From assembly GCA_932521025.1 (NCBI GenBank), contig OW051469.1:8382398-8446397 (forward strand): a stretch of 64,000 bases of DNA, written 5' to 3'. Made by a program: the position numbers and the translations under genes. Below are positions 35,286 to 47,340 of this stretch, piece after piece. Each line of letters begins with the position of its first letter. The stretch's first letter is position 1. The DNA comes from Oscheius onirici. Its lineage: Eukaryota > Nematoda > Chromadorea > Rhabditida > Rhabditidae. The notes beneath the pieces were generated by a model. That model saw only the letters and a program-made list of their open reading frames with translations, was not told the DNA's origin and searched no databases.

Positions 35286-38200
35286 TCACCAAATACGGCA
35301 TTTGTTCGTCGGATTCATAAATGTGTTCGGCTTGCAGGAGAAAGCCTTCGCAAAGGTCGGATTGTTGCGCAAGGAGCCGAGGACTCTGAAAGAAAGATTT
35401 AAGAAGAAAATCTATTTAAAAACCTCGGTTTTTCAGAGTAGTGCTTTTCGGCATTGCCTTGTGTCGGCTGAGCACACCAGCCTTGAGCATAGGCAACGAA
35501 GAAGCGCTGATCCGGAGAGAGGTCCAAGCCGGGCAGTCGTTTCCAGGTGTCTCGACCGTTCTTCTTCCAAGCCTGAACATTTTTGTATAGAATGTCAGCA
35601 GGATTTAAATGTTTAACGGAAACTTTAAGTTTTCATTCAGAAATATCAGTATTTTTCTTCTTTTCTAGAAGGTTCGACCATGTCTTCTCGAGGCTGTTAA
35701 TACTAATCCGGCTCAGTATAATTTTATATCAACCGTAGAAATTACAGCAACCCTTGCTTTGTGTAAAAATTACAGTAGCCCGTGCGTGCTAAAATTTTCC
35801 AGCCCGCCCAAATCTAACATAGACTGCGTGATCAGAGCACTTCCATTTGCCTTGAAGGTCAAAAAGTTTATAAAATACAGTCGGTGTTTTTTCAAGTCAA
35901 GTCAAACAAGGCACGTATATTCCTTTCCAGTGGAAATGAGAAAATGCGGTAATTTGAAAATTTGGAAAAAAAAGAAAAAAAATTGGTTCTCTACTCCAGA
36001 CAGTCTGGACTCCACTGGACAGAATCTGAAGGAACTTCTCGATTGATTACGCTGCCCTCTTGCATTAACAAGTTAAATATTTTTCTCAAAACAAATTACG
36101 ATAAATTTTTTAATACTTTATGCCAGAAAGTTCCCTAACTATATTAACTTCTACTGACATTTCAGGTTTTTTTAGTAAAGTTCGAGACTTGGAAAGAGTA
36201 CACTTCACTCGGATAAATACTCTATTCACCGAACTCGTCTCGTTGATCTATTCACAGCCTCGTAATGCTACACAGATGATGTGAGCTCTGTGAATAATTA
36301 GATGCGCTCAAATAGCCGCAGCCAATTAACGCGCATCCGGTCATTTAACTAAATCGAGGGACCGTGATAAGATTTACCTTGAAAGCCAAGTCAACTCCGA
36401 CCAGATCGGCTACAGTCTCGTAGCGTGCTTTGTAGGCCTGAAAAAGTTCTGTTTGTGATACTGTAGAATGTTACCATGACTGGATTCTTCGTAAAATTGG
36501 CATAGTGGTCAATTACGCACTTTTCCAGCTCTCGATATCGTTTTTTGGAAGGGGATGACCACCAGTTTCTGTCTCCGAGATTTCCAGTGGGACCGTGCTG
36601 CTTTCCTGAAAAATACAGTATCTCTGTCAGTCTCTGTCTCTCTCTGTCAGTTTCTGTCAGTCTCTGTCTCTCTGCTTTTATTCTTAGCCCTTCTAGTCCA
36701 TTCAATTAACCGCTTAGTCACTCAAAGAAAACCATTATCCTCTACTCATTTTTGGGCTGGTCCCCCCAGGGGAGATGCTCCAGCAATTACCTAGACCCGC
36801 GTCTTCCAGTCAGCAATCGGACAGAAGGGGCGAATTCGAATTAATTGCGACCCCTACACGTCAGTATGGGCTCCTCGCTCTAATGAACAACAACTCGTGG
36901 GCGTTGTTTTCGGAGCCTTTCTATTGGGGTTTTAGCCGGATGATAGAAAGGGACCAATTAATTATAGGGAGGATAGGCTTCAGTAGAACAGGTTCAAATT
37001 AAAATGATGTCATCTTAGTCTTGGAGAAGAAAAGTGAACCCACCTTCGTCATCGAACGCGTGGGTCATCTCGTGACCAATTGTCGAGCCCAGGATACCGT
37101 AGTTCAGAGAACTGAAAGTGACATTTTGAAGGAAAGGAAAGAGTGGCTATACACTGGTACTGTCCTCACACTGGCCTCTAACTGATTGTGATATTAAGCT
37201 CAATTTTGCCGCCAATTTTATCGAGTACTTGTGAGCGAGATACAGAAGAAGTGGGTTCTTTGAAGAACATTTTGTGATTCTGGTTAACTTTTCAGCTAGA
37301 AGACACAATTTTCTGTATATTCCGCGTTTGAAAAGCTGTAGAGTGTAGATAAGATTTAAAAAAAAACTAAAATTTTCTAGAACATGTAAAAACTTGAAAA
37401 TGTCTCAGACTTTCTTGTGGGCAAAATTCTTTCTATCTCTCATCAAAAACCCACTCGACTTGTCCTGCGTCATTCATCGGAGCATACAGAACATCCATCG
37501 GAAGCAGTACCATGTTCCTCTCATAATTGAGAATAGGAACCGAAGAGAGAGCAGGCTTGGTGTCTATCCAGTCCCTGTAACGTGTCCCTTTTACCGCAGA
37601 ACAAAAAAATACCTCTGATCGACAGGATTCCGTAACCGTCCAATACTTTTTCTATAAACGGCTACAGTTCCAATGATCATGGACTCGAAGAGACTGTTCC
37701 CGACGCGGTCAGCTTCCGCCTCCAATTCTTCCGGTATGTCTATTTTGTCTGGATAGCTGGCCTTCAGTGACATGTTGGTTAACTGAACTGTGCAATGTTG
37801 TCAGCACCAGTTTTCATACCTTTTTGAGAACATTGGATCTGGTGGAATCATCCAGAACGTCTGTTGACCTTGCTACTTCCAGATACTCGTCTCGTATCCT
37901 CTCGGACATGGTCAGAGCTACTTCTCGGTTCTGAAGGGCTATTTGGATAGCTCCCTGACTCTCTACCTTTGTTACTCTCCCAACTCCATCAGCTTTCCTC
38001 AAAATGGAAGGCAAAGAAAGTGGGAAGATTCCACTGAGTCTCATGAAACAGAACTCTTTCTTCAGATGGGGAGGACCGGTCAGAAGCTGGGTCATCAGCT
38101 GAAAAGCTTTGTTTTAAGAATACCCGATGTTTACCCAAGTGGTTGGATGACCGTGTTCTTCCTTGATGTAACTGATGTAGAACATAGCCACCTTCCATTT

Positions 38201-41200
38201 GAGGTAACTTCTGAGAATTAGCTGCTTCTCCACAGTCGAGGTGTACTCTTCCAGCACGACGGAGAGTTTTTCCATCCACTCCACGCCGCTTTTGAAGGCA
38301 ATCGGTTCCATTCGACTCAGAGAAAGACCAGTCAGTTTGGAGAAAAAGTACTGCCAATCCAGCTGAAAGAAATCTATCAGTCATGCTGTCTATTCACTTA
38401 CAGTCGGCGAAACCCTGTGAAGATCATCGAGCGTCCTGATTTCGTACAGATCGTTCTCCAGCTCGGTTTCCTGAAAGTTGGTGTTCTCTCAGAGAAACAA
38501 TTGATTACTGTAGGCCAGCAGTTGGTTATTTTCCACTCCAGAACAATCATTTCGGCTATTCGTCGACGGAGATCTGGAGATTCCAATCCCAAAATGTCTG
38601 CGACTTCTTGACCGACTGTGTACAGCAGGAAGGCTATTTGCTAAAGAAGAGATTGGTTACTGTAGAGGGACAGAGAATTCAGAACCGTACCGAATTGCTA
38701 GTTCCTTTCAAGATGCTCTCAACTGTCGGAGTTGGACCTCTGTAGATGTCGCTCCGCATAAGGAGAGGGACTTGTGGATAGATCTGAACAGAAAATATTT
38801 CCCTTCAGACCAAATCTTACGGTAATGATATACTCGGACGAATTCACGTAGCTCACTTGAACTCCTCCGAAGAAAATTGGAAAAACGGAGAGATTGAAGC
38901 ATTTCAACAGCTCGTCTTCTAGCGGAGACTCGAGAATTTCTCTCCTCGCCCTGGCCGTTTTCTCCTCCTCCGTCTCTTCGGCCATCAGAAGCATTGGCGA
39001 TCGCGGAGAGTCAAAAACCGCCACGACTTTTGGATCTCTCGGAACGAGGTCCGGCATCCAGCCTCCGAGACTCTAAACTTTGTCTTTGAAGCTTCAAAAA
39101 ACTCTCTACCTCCATGAGATCAATCAGAGGCTTTTTGCCTATCTGTAGCTGACCGTTGCCGTCTGTACATTGTCGAAAGACCTGGAAGAAAATAGTTTCT
39201 CTTTGGGTCGGTCTTCCTCATTCAATTTGGACCTAATCCCGGGAGCTAATCCATCTATACTATGTGTCCCAAATATAGGTTCAGTCAAAGAATCTCTAAT
39301 CCTATTAGATGGCTGGATGTACTTTAAATACACTGTCTTAATATTTTGCAAGATCAACGATCTTTTGAAATCTAGAACGAATATCTTACCGTACTCGTAT
39401 AGTCATGGTATAAAATCAGACATTGTGACTAGACTCTGATTGAAGAGAAGTAAACGTGATTGCTCCTAGAAAAAGCTATAACTCTGCCTACAAGAATGCA
39501 TCGTTGTCAAATTTTTCTGCCCACCCGTGGTCTGCTAGTGTAGCGGTTATCACGCTTCCTTCACACGGAAGAGGTCGCCGGTTCGAACCCGGCGCAGACC
39601 TATCTTTTTCCTTTTTTTGCTTTCAACTGTTTTCCGTCACTTTTTATGAGTGCAAACCGTTTTTTCGAGTTTACAGCTTAGTCATATTCAGAACAGTACA
39701 TTTTGACCTGGTCTTGAAACTTGCAGGCTCAAAAGTCACGCTTTGAACCCGCTTCGTGACTTCAAAGTATCCGTAGTTCTAGACGACATAATCCTATTAA
39801 CGAGGCACATGTACTCACCTTCACGGCGCTCTTTTCACCCTCGCTGAGCTCGAAAGGAAGTTGGTTCTCTGAAGCGGCCAGAATTGTCATAATCGTACGA
39901 TCATGTGCTGCCATGAAAGTTTTATAAATTGTGTTCCAGGACGGGTAGTTGAGGTTGACGGTCTGATTGATCCACTGACCACAGGAATATTGATAAAAAT
40001 CTGTAGATTAATGTTTTTTTGGGTTAACCAATGAAAAAGATACCATCGCACGGATCCGCTTCAAAATCCATATTGGCTAGTAAGCGGGCCGAACTCGTAG
40101 CACACTCGGAAGAAGAACAAGCTGAAAATGCCATTTTTCAGAATGAAAAAAATCATTTTCAGTTTTGCGATGTTCTAGAAACTTGTAGTTCAAATCAAAA
40201 ACTACAACTGTTCAGAGCACGACTCAGCTGAAAAATCAGTTTTTGACATCCAAACCCGGTCATGTTTCTGAGAGAAATTTTTGGCCCCTTCTTGATCCCC
40301 AAGTTTCTGAGAGAAATTTATCCAAGCCAATCATACAAATATCAACCTGATCGTCATCCCAGCTGAATAGGTTCCAGTCAAAACAGACTGACGCTTGCTG
40401 TTGATGTGACTGTCCTTATTTGCAAGCTGGTAGGATTAGCCTTTTTGGGGGTGAAAGAGCATCAGAACACATGGTACAAATTCCTAGTACCAAAGAGCAC
40501 AACGAACAAAAAATTATGCCCTTACGGAATGCTATTAGCTGTTCAATCTCGAACATTATTTGGTCTGTGATCTTCTTTAAAAGTATGGTGAAGGAAAATC
40601 TGCTGTAAGTTTACATAAGATTACTGCATGTTTGCCAAAAGTACTGCATAAAAAATTTCAAACTGAGCGCAATTTCTCCAAATTTTCATGGGGCTGTCTC
40701 GCATCGAAAATGTTCGATTTGAAAAAGGTCACTTTGCAAAATTCTTGGCCGAGTATTCAACGATTGGGTGCTGTAGCCAAATTGACATAACGTGTAAACT
40801 TTGGATACTCAGCCAAGATTGTTTGCAAAGTGCCCATTTTCAAAACGAACAATTTCGCCGCGAGAGTTTTAGTAACCAGTGTACTAAACTAAAAACGAAC
40901 ACTATTTGACAAATCCTTGGAAAGCTATAGAAACCTCGTTTTTCTGACCATGTTGACATAGATTTATCGAGGTCCTCAGGTCTCTGATTTCTCAACAAAA
41001 GTTCTGTTCTCTGTGCCTCCATCATTTCCACAGTTCACCCGATTAGGACATAAACAAATTTTCAATAATTCATTTATCGCGGCGAACTTGGCGTCATTCT
41101 GTGGTCAAGTTGCTTTGCTTCTTTAGAAACTTTTCACCAGCCACTTCAAAGAACTACCTACTACGTCAAACTGTATATGCTTTTCAGATTCAACCGAGTG

Positions 41201-42283
41201 GAAACTTTTGCAGATTTCTCTCTGATGCGAAAGGAACTAGAAAAGAACTCACTTGTCATATATGTATACAAACAGAAGAGACCAAGGGAGACGGAAATAA
41301 GGAAGAGTAGAGACACCAGAAATACCCGCAAGATTAGACAAAGTGAACACTGAAAATTTCTTGTTAGTATTGGAGTATTTTTCTCTCTGTCTCTCAGTCT
41401 CTCTGATTCTCTAACTCTCTGTCTTTCTGCCTCTCCAGTTACAGTATTTTTGTGTTTTCCGTTTCATCTTACAGACGGAAGTGTGACGATCTCCGTTCAT
41501 CTGTCTCTCATCCGAAAGAACCTTTTGTACAATTCAATTTTGTGAAAACAGATCAAAAAGTCTGTCCCGCCAGACACTTACACCAATGTTCAGCCATATT
41601 GTACTTGTTTGTATTTACTATGCCGACCTATTTTTGATCATAATCCACGTGTGCAAACATGTGGCTAGAATAAGAACTCCAACGGGATCTTGGCTCATCC
41701 AGCTTTTCTGGCTCAGGGAAAGGGGTTAACTACCATGTTCAGAATGAGTAAACCAACCTTTTTTCGTTTTACTGTACGTCGTTCTTCTGTGGAGAGGTCA
41801 TGACAAGCCGTCAACCCGCTCGACTCCAAGCCATTCTGAAATTGTGATTGTAAGTTTTAATATCTCTCTTTTTTTGGTATCGCGCAGATTTTTGACCACA
41901 ACTTTTAGAACAGTTTAAAAATAGGTCGTTGAATCCTCATCACAGTTGCGACTGCGCCATCTTTGGACAAACCGGCGAAGTATTTGAAATTAAGGCTTCT
42001 TTTCGGTAAACTCAAAGAAAATAGTTTTAAAGGGAAGTCTGTACCGCTATCTCATCCTCGAGAATGGGCATGAGGTCGGTTTCGTCATCGGCATCGGCGT
42101 TGGCGGAATGGCGACCGTGGTGATGTTTTCGGAGACTCGCGCGACCACCACAAATTGGGTGCATTGGGTGGCGTCCTCCCCCGCTCACGATACTATTATT
42201 TCCATTATTATTTTTTGTATTGAGACAAGGAAGAGGAAGAAGAGAGACAAACCGATTTTCTGCGCTCGGCATTATGGTTGAAC
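35286..42283 (-). CDS. Neprilysin-family (M13) zinc endopeptidase, type II membrane protein
   Basis: Neprilysins are ectoenzymes that cut small peptides outside the cell. From the transmembrane exon (41349-41253, hydrophobic VFLVSLLFLISVSLGLFC) to the stop, 17 exons close in phase and give about 760 residues, preceded by a His/Asp-rich cytoplasmic exon ending at 42045. The exact N terminus is unsure; 42283 is the most upstream plausible ATG. Landmarks are PCDDFYQYSCGQWI after the anchor, the zinc motif HEMTH (37044-37111) in IGHEMTHAFDDEG, the third ligand in ETVAD, and the C-terminal NKCRIW. One donor near 38509 is uncertain. The usual substrate-binding NAYY/NAFY motif is replaced by ILNY. 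Introns host a tRNA-Val (opposite strand) and a foldback element. Confidence 0.93.
39529..39600 (+). tRNA. tRNA-Val (anticodon CAC)
   Basis: All four arms fold. The acceptor stem GGTCTGC/GCAGACC pairs perfectly. The D arm has GTG/CAC, the anticodon stem CTTCC/GGAAG encloses the loop TTCACAC (anticodon CAC), and the T arm GCCGG-TTCGAAC-CCGGC is ideal. Total 72 bases; CCA is not encoded. It lies on the plus strand inside an intron of the minus-strand neprilysin gene. A T-rich run starts right after the 3' end, suitable for RNA polymerase III termination. Confidence 0.97.
40705..40857. mobile_element. Foldback element with ~55-bp inverted repeats in neprilysin intron
   Basis: CGAAAATGTTCGATTTGAAA at the left matches, inverted, TTTCAAAACGAACAATTTCG at the right. 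The inner arms match through CACTTTGCAAA and CTTGGC-GAGTATTC / GGATACTCAGCCAAG. The two inner ends carry the dispersed TTGGATACTCAGCC word, which suggests this hairpin is the full-length form of that repeat family. Confidence 0.75.
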
Positions 42284-45200
42284 ATGCGGCGGACATCGGC
42301 GGAGCAAGAACGGTAAGGCGGCGGCTGAGATATCAAAGGGGCGTGGCAAGGAAGGATTAGACTGAGGGAGGAGGTCATGAAAAGTTTGGAATATTGGTTA
42401 ACTTTAGTTTTTAAGTATAAAGAGTGCATTGGGAGCTACAGTACATAGACTGACAGCGTAGGCGGGACGATTGGCAGCGATTCTCGGGAAGATGGGTTGA
42501 ATGAAGAAAAGAGGCTGTTTTGAGAGAACTCATAAAGATGAATGATTAATTGTTTTGGGGTTAAAACTTCTCAATCTAGTTGAATAATGAACAATTGACG
42601 AAAGGATGACGTGGTTTTTATTTTTCAAACAAAGGGAGTAGGACAATCTTGTGGATATGGTAAGAGTGAAAGATGAAAGATCTTTTTCTCAAAATTTGAG
42701 TCGACCGACTGGATATCCCACAACACAAATGAATAAAGTCTCTAACAGTCTGGAAAAGTTTAGAACAGACAAAATGATATGAAATTAACTATATGGGTAA
42801 ATATATATAGGTAAAATAAAATATATTAGATAAAAAGAGAGGGAAGGCAAAAAATGAGTTTTTACAGAGTTGGACAGCTACCGTATTCTGTCGCAAAACA
42901 AACTGGGATAGAGCTCAGCAACTGCTAAAACGGATGTTTGACTCATCCAAAACTGTGGACGAGCCGGAAACGGCTGAACAAACTAGAGAGTAACAATTAT
43001 GACAGACTTCAAAAGAAGCCAAATAGAAGATTTCCTAGTTGTGGGGAGAGACACGTTTAAAAGGAAGAAGCCCGCAAAAGCAGACGGAAGGAAGGAAGTA
43101 GACCGTTTTTAAAAACAAGCTGACGAATTTTGAATATTCGTGGGATGTTGAAAGGCTCCCATAAAACAACGAAAACGGTTATGTGACGCGATGTGTGACG
43201 TATGCCCCCGAATTTGATGAACAAGGACACGAGATCTTGATCGGAGGAATTTTGGGTCTGACAGACAGACAGAGAGAGAGACAGAAAGACAGAATGACAG
43301 AGGGAAAGAGGGACGAGAACTGGTCACTGAATCATTCCAGACACCCAGCCCGAATGAGTCCAAAACAAGTTCAAATGAGGTGAACCGAACAACAATGAGT
43401 GGGGCAGATTTCTCAGGGCCATTAGAAGGGACCGTAAACGAGACCAAGAATAGACATCTGCGTCAGGTTTTTAGAGGGGGGTTGGGCAAATGAATTTCGT
43501 AAAAACTGACGACTCGGTTTGCGAGATCGCTCGATCAAACTTCTGCAAGCAGCAAGAACGAGATATGCCTTACAGTTCGTGATATTATGATTGATTGGGA
43601 GAGAGACTTTGAAAGAGTTCTTATTTTTCCTGGGTGTATAGAGAGTCAGAGAGTCTGACAACAGATAGAAAAACGTAAAAAAATAACTGGGCTGGTTTGT
43701 CATTGCTTCAGAGCTATTAATATGTTAATGAGGGTCTGCAGTGGTCAAAATTTTAAAGGACTGGATAGATCAGTTCCCTGGTCGACTACTACCTTCTCTT
43801 CCCCTTCACGCTCCATGAAGAGCCACTCGTCTGGAAGCTAACTCGTAGTAGTCGAAAGAGGGTGGTTCTATGACTAATCTATTGGATTGTTTTAAACTTT
43901 CTCTCACTTGTTGTCAGACTGACCAAAATTCATTCAAAAGTGTAGGTGGAGTGGCGTCATAATGAAACTGCCAAAAGTTGTGTCAGATTCTCATGCATAC
44001 TTTTGGGTTGCCCGTTAACTGGTATTTTGAGGTGTTCGGGGAACTATGACAAAGTTGCCGAAAAACAAGAGGAATGGAGGTCGGGAGTAGTTATGGCAGA
44101 ATGGGCTTAAAATGATGTTGCGGAGATTACCGGGACAGCTTGGGAAACGGGAAGAGTGTGATAGCATCTCAGTATCACTAGCTGAGGTTTTTTGGTGCTT
44201 CTCCTAATATTCCAGCTTGGGAGAGAGTTCTAAGAACTGTAAAGCGCGCCAGTTTGTACAGTACTTCGGGTTACGGTATCTAGATACGCAGATTAGGAAA
44301 CTGCATCAGACCACAATATTCATAACATTCCGAGATTCTGTCTCTCAGGTGAGTTGGTGCGCAGTGCTAGTGTCGCAAACCCTTCAGAGCGGGTCTTAGA
44401 AATTAAAGTTCAACCGATAACGAGGAAAGAAACAGTTTGTGATTCAAAAGCAAGTAACAAACTTTCACAGATCGCACCACTTGACACTCTCGTCCTCTTC
44501 TCGACTACACGGTCCCTCACAGTTTGTTCATGATGTCATTAGGAGTGGTCCGAAAGAAAGACCTCAGCAACAAGACGGAGCAAAAAAACTCATAGCTTTT
44601 GCAAAATTCGTACTAGCGAGGAAGTGAAAACAGCCGTCTAATGGAGCCAGCAATAAACCTCGCCCTAATAGTTCAGCTGGGAATAATTAGACCTCCAGCC
44701 GGACTGGTCAGTCCTGACCGGACAATCTGTCCCTCAAATTCAGTTAAACTTGCCATAATACGACGTGCCGTAGTAGAAACATCATTTCGGGGAGGACATC
44801 TGGGCGACAGTTAGGCAGATTCTGAAATTACTTGAACTTTGAGAAGATACATAAAATATCAGAGAAATTATTCATAGGAGGGATCACATTCTGGAGAAAA
44901 GGTCCCTGAGTCATGAACAGATCAACTTCAGCTAATCTGCTAGCCGAGAGAGATATAACTGGAGGGATATTGTCGGATCAGAACGAAACTGTTCGTGTCG
45001 AGAACAACTACACAGTCCTTTAAATTTCGGGATTTCCTGATTTTGCATTTTTCATGCTTATTCGGGTATCTTTTTAGTTTTAGTTTTGTTTTGATCAATA
45101 GACATGATAACAATTGTTTTTAGAATAAAATTACTTTTGGAGCGAATGATATTCAAATGAAGAAGCCTTGGCGCCCAAATCGTAGGATACGGTAGCGCGG

Positions 45201-47340
45201 AAATTTGAATAAAAGGGAACGATTCCAACATTTTTATTCTTCAGATAAGCACAGGAAAAGTAATGAGTTTAAAAACTTAAAAATCACATAAAAGCGCTCA
45301 AAGCTGGAAGGACTGGTGTTGTTGGTCTCGATGCGAAAAAATCTACAGTAACCCGCCCGTTAACTTTCCCTCTGAACAGACTATACGGTAGCTCGACAAC
45401 TTGTCCAGTAGTGGCAAAACTCTAGTATAGATAGACGAAAAAGCTGGTCTCAAAGATTTCTATTTGTTTAGAGAGTGAGGGAATAATTAGGTAGGCGAGA
45501 GGAGTATGAAGAATTTGAGTATGACGCAACAGCAAATCCCACCCTCGCCTCGCACACATTTTAAAAAGCGATCCATCATCCTTTTGGACCAGCTCGAAAG
45601 TTCCGCAAGAAGGTGGAAGATCTCCCCTCATTGAGGATTCTAGCATAATGTAGCTAGTCACGCACTGTGACCGCGAGAACTTCAAGAATCGACAAGTGTT
45701 CTCTCACGACGATGGCGTCACAGTAAGGGAACGTGGATGCGGGTGGTGAGAGACAGATGTTGCAAATTGGATGATGATGAATGGGTCATGTGGAAAAGAT
45801 CGTATGAGCACAAGAAGAATTGGAACGAAGTGAACTTTCGGTTAGCCATCAAAACAGGGACAACTTGAATTGGAAAAAGCGCTCTCCACCCCCAATCGCA
45901 TCATTTTATTCTGGTTGGGTACAATCGTAAAATGTAGTTGGACAAAGGTTAGAAATGGGAAGATGGACAGAGAGACAAAAAGACTTTCAAAGCAGAAGGA
46001 CAGAGGGAGAGACGGAGAGATATTAAGACAGAGACAGAGAGACTGACAAACAGAGAGACATAGGGACAGAAAGACAGAGAGACAGAGGGACAGAGGGACA
46101 GAGGGACAGAGGGACAGAGGGACAGAGGGACAGAGGGACAGAGGGACAGAGGGACAGAGGGACAGAGGGACAGAGGGACAGAGGGACAGAGGGACAGAGG
46201 GACAGAGGGACAGAGGGACAGAGGGACAGAGGGACAGAGGGACAGAAGGAGACAGCAAAAAAGTTAGAGAGTCAGAGACTCAGAGATTGTAGAGGTTCTC
46301 TGATCCTCCGGACTCGGAGTTTCTTCATAGTTTCGAAGTGTGACAAGTGGCTTCTACGTCATGGAGGAAGAGGGCAGTTACTCAATCAAAGAAACACGTC
46401 ACCACGTGTCTCCGGAAGCCTGGAAGCATCCGGTGGGAGGACACCTGTCTCTCCCGCGGGTCACGACTTGCTTTTGACTCGATGAAGGCGGGTGCAGACT
46501 GATCTAGAGTTCATTATCGTCTCTCTACTGGGAAACCTCGACTACCAGCTTACACATATCCAATGGGAAGAAAAATATGCGTTTTCTCATGACGATTCCT
46601 GGTTCGAGAAAAAACTATATTAATAGGAAGGAGTTTTTCTGACTATACTGCCAAAAAACAGCATAAAATTTACTTTTATTTCTCTTTTGAATGCTTTGTT
46701 GGTGAATTCGGAATTCGCGAAATTTTGGAGGAGATAGAAATTCTTCTTTTTCATCTGTGCACGTCGTCTAGGTTATGTTTCTTGAACAGTGCAGTTTCCA
46801 ATTTGCGGCATTGATCGAGGTCGACGATAAATCTTAATAAGTGATCATTGACATTAAATTTTTGAAAACAGTACAAACAGATTAAAAACCTACCGAAAGA
46901 TCTCCGGTCTACTTCTGTGCACAGACGTCTTTAAAGCCGACAAGTGTGAAGAAATTTTGAGTTCATGTCAGAATCTGAAAAGAAGTTGTCAATTTAATAC
47001 AATAAAGACAAAAAGGAGATGTAATGATTGGAAAGTGGAAATGTTTGTTCTCTAAAACGAGAAGAAAGTGCGAAGAGACGACCGTATCGGATGGATAGAC
47101 AGAGCCCATCCGCGGGCGTGACCTGTGCCAGCTGGTGCCTGATCGATTTTACTGTTCGTAAACTTGCGTCGAAGAGAGCCTTTCCCAAATGAGTAAGACT
47201 TTTTGAGTAACAAAGAGTGTCGGACGACGCGACGAACATGAAAGGGAGCGTTTCCTGGGAAAGACTGTAAAAACTTTGATATCATCATCTCTTTCAACTG
47301 GCACCGGAAGAGCCAGTTAGAGATGCAGACAGTGACGGAG
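42284..47340. other. Repeat-rich intergenic region, no gene recognised
   Basis: About 5 kb without a supportable gene. It holds purine/pyrimidine simple repeats (43260-43310 GACAGA-type; 46081-46244 octamer array), foldback fragments and AT-rich unique DNA. A frame at 45422-45685 (minus) is open for 87 codons but has no signal peptide or domain and was not called. Confidence 0.4.
46081..46244. repeat. Tandem array of octamer GACAGAGG (about 20 copies)
   Basis: Twenty nearly perfect copies of GACAGAGG follow each other, flanked by degenerate GACAGA repeats out to about 46000. Because 8 is not a multiple of 3, all frames stay open with a period of 8 codons. This explains the long but meaningless Leu/Cys/Pro/Ser-rich frame on the minus strand. 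Confidence 0.95.

Noticed and set aside
43786-43855. Short inverted repeat (TCGACTACTAC / GTAGTAGTCGA) considered as a microRNA hairpin
   Set aside because: The stem is only about 11 bp with a loop of over 40 bases, unlike a microRNA precursor.
45422-45685. 87-codon minus-strand frame
   Set aside because: No signal peptide, domain or splice partner; codon use is unremarkable.
45842-46258. A 138-codon Leu/Cys/Pro/Ser-rich frame on the minus strand
   Set aside because: It is generated by the GACAGAGG octamer array; an 8-bp unit keeps every frame open, so it is not evidence of a gene.
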